8,734 nucleotides of DNA, from contig JAGCPM010000038.1 in NCBI GenBank assembly GCA_017965685.1, positions 1-8,734 on the forward strand, written 5' to 3'. Source of the stretch: Kiritimatiellia bacterium. Lineage in GTDB: Bacteria > Verrucomicrobiota > Kiritimatiellia > RFP12 > UBA1067. Positions 1-5,547 of this stretch are shown piece by piece. The notes beneath the pieces are model-generated. The model did no database searches, was not told the origin of the DNA, and saw only the letters and a program-made list of their open reading frames with translations. Each line of letters opens with the position of its first letter. Within the stretch, counting starts at the first letter, position 1. The position numbers were made by a program, and so were the translations under genes.

Positions 1-156
1 GGTGTAGAAATACCCGGACGCCTTCAGGTCGAACAAATCGCCCATGTGCTGGGTCGTGGCGTACTTGAAGGTCGTCGACGAGTATATGGGCACCTGCCTC
101 GGCTCGCCGCACTTAGGCTGCCAGCCGCGCTGCACACAGAGAGTGTCTATCTTCAT
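1..156 (-). CDS. metY: O-acetylhomoserine sulfhydrylase, N-terminal fragment (cut by window edge)
   Basis: Only the first 52 codons are in the window; the reading frame runs open off the left edge. The translation begins MKIDTLCVQRGWQPK and continues with a segment containing VPIYSSTTFKY and ends DLKASGYFYT. This is the characteristic start of the PLP-dependent Cys/Met metabolism family, specifically the O-acetylhomoserine aminocarboxypropyltransferase branch, which makes homocysteine from O-acetylhomoserine and sulfide in the cytoplasm. The family is usually about 430 residues, so the PLP lysine and most of the fold lie outside the window. The ATG lies one base after the rubredoxin stop (TGAGATG), which implies translational coupling; no strong Shine-Dalgarno is visible. 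A related cystathionine gamma-synthase-type enzyme cannot be fully excluded from this fragment, but the N-terminal pattern favours MetY. Confidence 0.85.
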   Translation of the reverse strand, partial: MKIDTLCVQRGWQPKCGEPRQVPIYSSTTFKYATTQHMGDLFDLKASGYFYT

Positions 157-157
157 C

Positions 158-295
158 TCACTGCTCGTGGAAGTGATCCTTGCCGACTCCGCAAAGAGGG
201 CAGGTCCAGTCGGCCGGCAGATCCTCAAAGGCGACTCCGCCGTTTTCCGCCGGATCGTACACGTGACCGCATACCGCGCAAACGTACTTCTTCAT
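158..295 (-). CDS. Short rubredoxin (45 residues)
   Basis: A complete small gene. The protein has the two CxxC iron ligand pairs at C6/C9 (YVCAVCG) and C32/C35 (WTCPLCG), the conserved Tyr, Asp and Pro residues around YDPAENGG, and the DLPADW motif before the second pair. It is a one-electron carrier with a single Fe(Cys)4 centre in the cytoplasm, and likely the electron donor to the rubrerythrin encoded just upstream. Ordinary rubredoxins are 52 to 54 residues; this one lacks about seven residues in the loop between the two cysteine pairs, as in the known 45-residue Desulfovibrio desulfuricans rubredoxin. The start is supported by an AAGGAG Shine-Dalgarno at 304-309, eight bases from the ATG, which overlaps the rubrerythrin stop codon. 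The gene sits 13 bases after rubrerythrin and 1 base before the sulfhydrylase. Confidence 0.93.
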   Translation of the reverse strand: MKKYVCAVCGHVYDPAENGGVAFEDLPADWTCPLCGVGKDHFHEQ

Positions 296-308
296 TTTCG
301 TTTCTCCT

Positions 309-860
309 TTACTTTCCGAAATAGCGCTTCAACAGGCCCTGGAAAGCCTTGCCGTGCCTGGCCTCGTCCTTCGCCATCTCGTGGACGGTGTCGTGGATCG
401 CATCGTAGCCGAGCTCTTTGGCGCGCTTTGCGATGTCGAGCTTGCCCTGCGTGGCGCCATGCTCCGCCTCGACGCGCATCTCGAGATTCTTCTTCGTCGA
501 ATCGGTCACGACCTCGCCGAGAAGTTCAGCGAACTTCGCCGCGTGCTCGGCCTCTTCAAGCGCGGCTCTGCGCCAGTACTCCGCGATCTCGGGATATCCC
601 TCGCGCGCCGCGACGCGGCCCATCGCGAGATACATTCCAACCTCGGTGCACTCGCCCGCGAAGTGAGCCCTAAGACCGGCCATCACTTCGGCGTCTTCAA
701 CCTTGCCGTCGCCCACATGATGCTCGCACGCGAATACGAGCTCGCCATTCCCGGCCTGCTTCGTGAAGCGGCTTCCGGGGACCTTGCACTGCGGGCAGAA
801 TTCCGGCGGATTCTCGCCCTCGTAAACGTACCCGCATACCGGGCATACCCATTTGGCCAT
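309..860 (-). CDS. rbr: Reverse-domain rubrerythrin (N-terminal rubredoxin plus ferritin-like diiron domain)
   Basis: The protein has 183 residues. Residues 1-35 form a rubredoxin-like Fe(Cys)4 domain with ligands C6, C9, C22 and C25. Residues from about 55 to 183 form a four-helix ferritin-like domain with diiron-type ligands: E70/E73 on the first helix, E103xxH106, E131xxH134 and E166xxH169. Classic rubrerythrins carry the rubredoxin domain at the C-terminus; here the order is reversed, as in the clostridial revRbr peroxidases. The likely role is cytoplasmic reduction of hydrogen peroxide (and possibly oxygen) to water, with electrons from NAD(P)H through rubredoxin. The ATG at 860 is chosen over an in-frame upstream extension because AAGGAGGT (866-873) lies five bases before it and a good promoter lies between. 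It is the first gene of a transcript with rubredoxin and the sulfhydrylase. Confidence 0.94.
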   Translation of the reverse strand: MAKWVCPVCGYVYEGENPPEFCPQCKVPGSRFTKQAGNGELVFACEHHVGDGKVEDAEVMAGLRAHFAGECTEVGMYLAMGRVAAREGYPEIAEYWRRAALEEAEHAAKFAELLGEVVTDSTKKNLEMRVEAEHGATQGKLDIAKRAKELGYDAIHDTVHEMAKDEARHGKAFQGLLKRYFGK

Positions 861-903
861 TTCGGACCTCCTTGTTTTTTTGTTGTGTTGCGTATTGGGA
901 GAT

Positions 904-933
904 ATTATACCATATTTCACGCGAGCGTGTCTA
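904..933 (-). promoter_or_regulatory. Sigma70-type promoter of the rubrerythrin operon
   Basis: Read on the minus strand, TATAAT at 909-904 is a perfect -10 and is preceded by TGG, giving an extended -10 (TGGTATAAT). TAGACA at 933-928 matches the -35 consensus at five of six positions, with an 18-base spacer. Transcription would start near 897, giving an A-rich leader of about 37 bases that contains the strong AAGGAGGT site. The element sits in the only gap over 30 bases in the window, between the secreted-protein gene and rubrerythrin. The sequence match is direct; activity is inferred. Confidence 0.8.
918..929. promoter_or_regulatory. Inverted repeat in the rubrerythrin promoter spacer, possible operator
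   Basis: On the minus strand the bases read CACGCTCGCGTG, a perfect 5-base inverted repeat (CACGC and GCGTG) around a two-base centre. It lies between the -35 and -10 hexamers and overlaps the -35 by two bases. A protein bound here would block polymerase, so it is a candidate operator for a repressor responding to peroxide, oxygen or redox state. It does not match the A/T-rich PerR or Fur box. A palindrome this short could be chance. Confidence 0.35.
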
Positions 934-962
934 GTGGCCAAGGCACTTCCTCGCAGAGAGCA

Positions 963-1775
963 TCACAGCGTATCGACGTCTTTCTTCACCGCATCGTACA
1001 CGGACGCCCTGCCGCCAAGGACATCCACGTTTTTGATCGTATCGTCCTCCAGCGTGACCGAAAAGGCCCACTCCTTGCGAAGCTTGCCGTCTGAAGGGCC
1101 TTTGAGCGTTCCGGGCTTGCGGTAATCGGCCTTGAAGCGCTCGACTTTCAACGACTGCCCGGCGTTCCCGCCGAACTTCGCCTTGATGGACGCGCTGCTG
1201 CCTTGCCACTTCTTGATCTGCCCGGGAAATTTCTTTGAAAGAGCATCCATCATAGCCGACACCTCCGAGGCCGCCGCATCGTCGCCGAAATCCGGATTCG
1301 CGTCCGAATACAGCGTTATCGAGTAGAGCGCGTTGTTGATGTGCGAATATTTAAGCCTCGCCTTGTCGCAAAGGCAGAAAGGCTTCTTCAGCCCGGTCTC
1401 GACAACGACATTGCCTTCCTCGTCCACTTTCGGAAACGCAGGAAGCTTTGCCACGGCGCCTATGTCGTAGCCGCAAAGCGATTCGATGCGCATGGCGGGG
1501 TCTACGCCGTTCAAACCTTCGGGAAGAGTCACCTTCCTGACCCTTATCTTCTTCGAGCGCACATAGGCGGCCTTGGCGAATTCCTTCGCGCGGGCGTCCT
1601 CGAGTTTCTCCTTGTCTTCCTGCTTCCTATTCTGGAGCTTCTTCGGGTTGTTGGTAGAGGGAATCTTTATGACAGTTGTCCTCCTCTTGCATCCGCAACA
1701 TCCCGCGTTCGCCTCGCCGGGCGCAAATGCCGCAATCGCCAGAATGAGCGCGATCATGACTATGCCTTTTGCCAT
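963..1775 (-). CDS. Secreted cysteine-containing protein of unknown function
   Basis: A 270-residue protein of no family I recognise. Residues 1-24 are a signal peptide: K3, a hydrophobic stretch from about I5 to F17, and a PGEANA cleavage region with probable cut after A24, so it should be exported. The mature N-terminus has a cysteine cluster (GCCGCKRR, C26, C27 and C29), which could bind metal or form disulfides; lipidation is less likely because NAGC is a poor lipobox. A charged Lys/Glu-rich, probably helical segment covers about 45-77. The rest alternates strand-like stretches, including YSITLYSD (151-158) and FSVTLEDD (238-245), with further cysteines at 101, 134 and 136. The start is well supported: AGGAGG at 1784-1789 lies eight bases upstream and overlaps the stop of the PP-loop gene, 12 bases away. 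It is the last gene of the long block, and no hairpin-plus-T-run terminator follows it. Confidence 0.8.
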   Translation of the reverse strand: MAKGIVMIALILAIAAFAPGEANAGCCGCKRRTTVIKIPSTNNPKKLQNRKQEDKEKLEDARAKEFAKAAYVRSKKIRVRKVTLPEGLNGVDPAMRIESLCGYDIGAVAKLPAFPKVDEEGNVVVETGLKKPFCLCDKARLKYSHINNALYSITLYSDANPDFGDDAAASEVSAMMDALSKKFPGQIKKWQGSSASIKAKFGGNAGQSLKVERFKADYRKPGTLKGPSDGKLRKEWAFSVTLEDDTIKNVDVLGGRASVYDAVKKDVDTL

Positions 1776-1787
1776 TTCGCGATCCTC

Positions 1788-2726
1788 CTACTGCACTATC
1801 TGGTATTTGACGTACTCCTCGCGCGAAGGCGGCGCGAATCGATCGTCCGCCCTGCTCCACGCAAGCACTATTTCCCCGCCCATCTTCGCATCGGCTTCGC
1901 ATGCACCCTTCGGCAGAAGCGCATTGGGGCCGGCGACTCCTTCAGGCGGAGAGAGCAGAATGTCGCCTTCAATGGCAGATTCCGCCAGCAACGCGTTTTC
2001 TTCCGCATTGCGCCCGAGTATGAGCCCGGCGCCGCCTGGAAGTCTGAAGCGGCGGCCGACGGGCAGCAGCCGGACGAGACGCAAATCGTCCAAACCTTCG
2101 TGGTCCATCAGATCCTTTAGCCGCTTCGAGAAGCCTTGCTCCGTGAGACGGCAGCCGCCGGCCGGCGACGGATAGTCTTTCAACCCGTAGTTGGCGGCGA
2201 GCGCAATCTGGCCGTCGCGAGTCCTGCCGTGGAGATCGAGAAGTTTCTCGCGGTCGAGCTTGCCTTCCAGCTCGGGAATCGTCGGCTCTAACAGTTTCGC
2301 TGAAAGCGGCCGCACGAGACGGCCTTTGAGTCCGCTCGTTTTCTCGACGACACCGAGAGACTGCTTGTTCTGGCTCATCGGACGCTGATTCAGGACTTCG
2401 CCCGTGGCGACGAAATCGAAGCCGTTTTCGAGCATCATCTCGCCGGCTCGCATGATCATTGTCGCGTGGCAGTCTATGCAGGGATTCATCGCTCCGCCGA
2501 AACCGTGCGTAGGATTTTTGAGGAGCGCGATTTCGTCGGCGGTAAAGTCAATGACATGGAGCTTTATCCCGAGCTGCCTGGCCGCTTCGCGCGCCTTCTC
2601 GGCACCGAAAAACGGAGTCTCGAAGCATATTCCTTCGACATGGGCCCCTGCATCGCGCAGCACACACACCGCGAGCCGCGAATCGAGACCGCCGCTTACG
2701 AGCGAATATCCTCTTGCGCCGCCCAC
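1788..2726 (-). CDS. PP-loop tRNA thiolase-like protein with NFACT-R_2-type C-terminal domain
   Basis: A 312-residue protein beginning at GTG. The ATP pyrophosphatase P-loop SGGLDS is at 11-16, at the very N-terminus. It is followed by MNPCIDCH (C83, C86) and ATGEVLNQRPMSQ (107-119), which resemble the catalytic NPC and TGH regions of the MnmA/ThiI tRNA thiolases. A second conserved cysteine lies in SPAGGC (C192), a possible partner to C83 as the two reactive cysteines of MnmA are. The C-terminal part (about 215-290), with LILGRNAEEN, resembles the NFACT-R_2 domain that accompanies this PP-loop group. The likely role is ATP-dependent sulfur insertion into tRNA uridine, but the substrate for this subfamily is uncertain and no symbol is given. 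The GTG is five bases after the thioredoxin stop with no clear Shine-Dalgarno, suggesting coupled translation. A later start would damage the P-loop strand. Confidence 0.82.
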   Translation of the reverse strand: MGGARGYSLVSGGLDSRLAVCVLRDAGAHVEGICFETPFFGAEKAREAARQLGIKLHVIDFTADEIALLKNPTHGFGGAMNPCIDCHATMIMRAGEMMLENGFDFVATGEVLNQRPMSQNKQSLGVVEKTSGLKGRLVRPLSAKLLEPTIPELEGKLDREKLLDLHGRTRDGQIALAANYGLKDYPSPAGGCRLTEQGFSKRLKDLMDHEGLDDLRLVRLLPVGRRFRLPGGAGLILGRNAEENALLAESAIEGDILLSPPEGVAGPNALLPKGACEADAKMGGEIVLAWSRADDRFAPPSREEYVKYQIVQ

Positions 2727-2731
2727 TGGAA

Positions 2732-3037
2732 TCAGCCCAGCCTGGCCAGTATCTCGTCGATCTTCGTGAGGCCGACCGATTCGCCAACCTTCGCGCCATC
2801 GCGGAAGAAGAGGAGCGTCGGAATCGACATCACGCCGAAGCGGGCCGCTAGGCCGGGCTCCTTGTCCACGTCAACCTTCACGACTTCTATTTCAGGGTGC
2901 GAAGGGACGAGCTTCTCGTCGATGAGCGCGCCCTGCATCTTGCACGGGCCGCACCAGGTAGCCCAGAAATCAACGACGACCTTCCCTTTGGCGACGGCTC
3001 CGTCGAATTCCGCCTCCGTCACGTTTCTTACGGACAT
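2732..3037 (-). CDS. trxA: Thioredoxin
   Basis: The protein has 101 residues, the normal size for a cytoplasmic thioredoxin, with no signal peptide. The active site WCGPC is at 28-32 within VVDFWATWCGPCK, the buried Asp is D23, and the cis-proline is P73 in MSIPTLLFF; together these define a canonical thioredoxin that reduces protein disulfides. The ATG at 3037 is supported by AAAGGAA at 3045-3051; a longer open frame extends upstream but overlaps the glycosyltransferase. Its first ten bases overlap the end of the glycosyltransferase gene, and its stop is five bases before the PP-loop thiolase, so it is translated within the same operon. The neighbour suggests it may reduce the thiolase disulfide or persulfide, which is inference. 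Confidence 0.95.
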   Translation of the reverse strand: MSVRNVTEAEFDGAVAKGKVVVDFWATWCGPCKMQGALIDEKLVPSHPEIEVVKVDVDKEPGLAARFGVMSIPTLLFFRDGAKVGESVGLTKIDEILARLG

Positions 3038-3852
3038 TGTTTGGTTCCTTTCTTTGATGCGAGATAAACCATGCCTACGGAAAAGCGCTCGAACATCACA
3101 AGCGCAAAAAGGATCGGATGCGCCACGACTTTCCTCCATTTGCCCTTTTCCGTGAACACGCCGACGAATCTGTACCACGGCGAGAACTGTTTTCGCGCAG
3201 CCTCGCACCCAGGCCACTTCGCCTGATACGCCGCGAAACTTTTCGTGTAGTACGCCTTCTTTTCCAGCATGCGGCGGTAAGTGAGGTTCTTTTCGTTGTG
3301 GAGAAGGTGGCCTTCCGTGACCTTGCACTTCGCGCCGGCCGCAAGAATCCTTGTGTCCAGATCCCAATCCTCCGGACCCGCGATCAGATTTTCGTCATAG
3401 CCGCCGGTCTTTTCGAGAATGGCCCGGGAAAACAGCCTAAGGGCGTCCACGCAAGTTCCATCGTAGAACGAGCGCTCGAAATTGCGCGCCTTGACCCGCA
3501 ACCCTTCGCCGGTGCGCACTTCACGTATCCAGCACGCGTCGAATTCGGCAGCGGAGGAAATCGCGAGAAGTTCTTCGACGGTCTCCTTCGGAAGTATCAT
3601 ATCCGCGTCGAGTATGACGACGTAATCTGTCTTCGCCTCGCGCCAGCCGAGGTTCCTTTGCGCCGATCGTTCCGGCCCCTTGTCGAAGACAGCCGCGCCG
3701 AGCTCCCTCGCGATGTCTTTCGTGCGGTCGGTCGAGGCGTTGTCAACCACTATTACATCTACCTTGCCGCGATAGGCGTCGAAGGCGTGGATGCAGTTGG
3801 CGATATTCGCCTCTTCGTTCCTTGTCGTGACTATCGCGGTGAGAAGCGCCAT
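3028..3852 (-). CDS. Family 2 glycosyltransferase
   Basis: A 274-residue GT-A fold protein. It starts with a typical GT2 nucleotide-binding strand (TAIVTTRNEEANI, 5-17), then VIVVDNASTDRT (34-44) with D37 for nucleotide binding. The metal-binding DAD is at 82-84 (VVILDADM), and an acidic motif in GPEDWDLD (159-166) probably holds the catalytic base. The C-terminus (about 242-266) is hydrophobic and may associate with the membrane. It should transfer a sugar from a nucleotide donor to a cell-surface glycan or lipid acceptor, but neither can be named from sequence. The ATG lies one base after the stop of the M50 protease gene, with a modest GAGGGAT as ribosome site. The end overlaps thioredoxin by ten bases. 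No other polysaccharide genes are in the window, so it is an orphan here. Confidence 0.88.
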   Translation of the reverse strand: MALLTAIVTTRNEEANIANCIHAFDAYRGKVDVIVVDNASTDRTKDIARELGAAVFDKGPERSAQRNLGWREAKTDYVVILDADMILPKETVEELLAISSAAEFDACWIREVRTGEGLRVKARNFERSFYDGTCVDALRLFSRAILEKTGGYDENLIAGPEDWDLDTRILAAGAKCKVTEGHLLHNEKNLTYRRMLEKKAYYTKSFAAYQAKWPGCEAARKQFSPWYRFVGVFTEKGKWRKVVAHPILFALVMFERFSVGMVYLASKKGTKQCP

Positions 3853-3853
3853 A

Positions 3854-4621
3854 TCATAGATCCCTCGTCACGTCCACATCCTCGCCGTCTCCGCCGTAGG
3901 GCGGTGGCGATACGCGCGCTCTGTAGTCGGCGTAGTCCCAATTGCTTTCCATCTGCGCGAGCAAATATTCCCTGTAGCCTTCCTGCCAGATCATCCACGC
4001 GATCATAATGCGCACGAAGCCGAACGAGGCGCCGGCGAAGATTGCGTGGAGCCCCGAAAGCCCCAGCATTATCGCGAAGACGCGCCCGACCCACATGGCG
4101 ACCTTCGTCGCGGCGACGCGCGAGAGAAAGAGCCTCAGCACGGAACGGAATATCCGGCCGCCGTCCATCGGGAAACCCGGAAGCAGGTTGAACAGCCCAA
4201 GCATCAGGTTCATCGCCGCCATGAAATAGACGCAGCTCGCCAGGAAATAGCTTTCTATCGGCAGAAAGACAAGAATCGTGAAAGACATTGCCGAGAGCGC
4301 GAAACTGACGGCCGGCCCCGCCAACGCTGTCCAGAACTCCTGCGACGCCTTTCGAGGCAGGGAAATCAGCGATGCGCATCCTCCGAGAAGCGACACGGTT
4401 ATGTCCTGCGTCCTGTAGCCGAATGCGCGCGCGGTCAAGGCATGGCCCAGTTCGTGGGCGACGACCGATACCGCGAGCAGCAGCGCCGCCGCGATGCCGA
4501 GCATGAAGGACGAATACGACAGCACGAAAAACAGGAGCAGAAACGCGAACGACGAATCGACATATAGCGGTATGTCGAAAAGCTCGCAAAGATAGTACCT
4601 TCTCTTGATTCCCGTCACCAT
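3854..4621 (-). CDS. Site-2-type M50 membrane metalloprotease
   Basis: A 255-residue polytopic membrane protein. The zinc-binding HELGH is at 56-60 inside a hydrophobic helix (AVSVVAHELGHAL), and the third-ligand motif NLLPGFPMDGG is at 145-155 (D153). Further membrane segments lie around 24-50, 103-121, 124-144 and 178-212. No PDZ or CBS domain is visible, so this is the minimal form of the site-2 protease family, which cuts transmembrane segments of regulators or signal peptide remnants. The substrate is unknown, and no sigma or anti-sigma gene is nearby. The hydrophilic tail (about 225-255) is rich in Asp, Tyr and Pro. The ATG at 4621 is preferred because AAGAAGGGGG lies seven bases upstream. 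A GTG two codons earlier (4627) would give a four-base GTGA overlap with the methyltransferase stop and cannot be excluded. Confidence 0.9.
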   Translation of the reverse strand: MVTGIKRRYYLCELFDIPLYVDSSFAFLLLFFVLSYSSFMLGIAAALLLAVSVVAHELGHALTARAFGYRTQDITVSLLGGCASLISLPRKASQEFWTALAGPAVSFALSAMSFTILVFLPIESYFLASCVYFMAAMNLMLGLFNLLPGFPMDGGRIFRSVLRLFLSRVAATKVAMWVGRVFAIMLGLSGLHAIFAGASFGFVRIMIAWMIWQEGYREYLLAQMESNWDYADYRARVSPPPYGGDGEDVDVTRDL

Positions 4622-4623
4622 GG

Positions 4624-5547
4624 TCACGCCCCCTTCTTTACCGATTTCAAGACGGAATATCCTCTGCGTTTGACGATTTCCACGTCGTCGAAATACTTCC
4701 TCTGCACTGGCTCTAGACCTGCGGCGTTCTTGCAGACGAGATATGCCGCGCCGCCAGGCTTGAGCGCCCTGTTGGCGGTCTCGAGGAAAACTTCGGCGAT
4801 CCTGTATTCGCTGTAGTAGGGCGGATTTCCGGCGAACACGTCGAACGTTCCGTCCATCCTTGCGGGAGTCCCGTCGTCGGCAAGTATCATTTCCGCCGCG
4901 ATGCCGAGCGATGCGGCGTTTTCCTTCGCCGCCTCAACGGCACGCGAATGGGAATTGACCATCACGAGTCCGAGTCCGGGCCCGAACGATTTCGCGGCGA
5001 GCAGACCCACCATTCCGCTGCCGCAGCCCATATCGAGAAATTTGACGGCACTCTTGAACGTCTTCATCGCGGCGAGATCGCGCGACACGACTTCCGCCAG
5101 CGCAAGCCCACCATCGTCGGGACGCCTGTGACAGAAGCATCCCGGATAGCTCTTGAGCGTTATCGGCTCCACTCCCAGAACGCTTGTCTGCCATGTCGCG
5201 GCGAAGGAACGTTTCCTCGCATCCTTGCCCATGGCCTTGTTGAGCAGGTCGTTCCTGTCGCGTTCTCTGCCTTCGAATTCAACCTCGAGCTTCGCGCCCT
5301 TCTTCGTCGCCATCTCCACGCATTCCTGCATCAGGTCGAGCGAAAGCTCTCCGCTCATTCTCTTCGGGCCGGTCTTGAATCGTATCAAGGACCAGTCGTC
5401 TTCGGGCAGATGTGGCGAACAGATTGTCTTCACATGGTGGATCTTCTCTATCGCGTGGCGATGGTATATGTCGAGCGCATGGCAGACCGTGTCTGCCGAC
5501 CTTGGAATCCTATCCTTCGCCTCGAAGCCAACGAGAAGAGTATTCAC
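4624..5547 (-). CDS. RsmC/RlmG-like SAM-dependent methyltransferase
   Basis: A 307-residue protein with a two-part layout like RsmC and RlmG: a poorly conserved N-terminal half (1 to about 135) and a catalytic Rossmann-type domain. The SAM motif I is LDMGCGSG (171-178), and NPPYY (241-245) is the motif typical of enzymes methylating amino groups of nucleic-acid bases. The likely role is N2-methylation of a guanine in rRNA, but the site cannot be assigned. The strand-2 position that normally holds an Asp or Glu for the SAM ribose is asparagine here (N198 in VMVNSHSRAV). The start is taken as GTG because it overlaps the gltX stop (GTGA, four bases); the frame is open further upstream only as a shadow within gltX. 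It ends two bases before the protease ATG. Confidence 0.83.
   Translation of the reverse strand: MNTLLVGFEAKDRIPRSADTVCHALDIYHRHAIEKIHHVKTICSPHLPEDDWSLIRFKTGPKRMSGELSLDLMQECVEMATKKGAKLEVEFEGRERDRNDLLNKAMGKDARKRSFAATWQTSVLGVEPITLKSYPGCFCHRRPDDGGLALAEVVSRDLAAMKTFKSAVKFLDMGCGSGMVGLLAAKSFGPGLGLVMVNSHSRAVEAAKENAASLGIAAEMILADDGTPARMDGTFDVFAGNPPYYSEYRIAEVFLETANRALKPGGAAYLVCKNAAGLEPVQRKYFDDVEIVKRRGYSVLKSVKKGA

Noticed and set aside
861..941. N-terminal extension of rubrerythrin by 27 residues
   Set aside because: This stretch contains the promoter and ribosome site, and family members begin at the [14 protein letters not shown] start.
925..962. Possible intrinsic terminator after the secreted-protein gene
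   Set aside because: Only weak hairpins (AGTG with CACT, and the promoter palindrome) are present, and no T-run follows on the minus strand.
963..1775. Secreted protein as a lipoprotein anchored at C26
   Set aside because: The residues before the cysteine (NAG) are a poor lipobox and a signal peptidase I site (ANA) fits better. Not excluded, but not called.
3038..3367. Upstream extension of the thioredoxin frame
   Set aside because: It overlaps the glycosyltransferase coding region. The thioredoxin fold begins at the ATG at 3037, which has a ribosome site.
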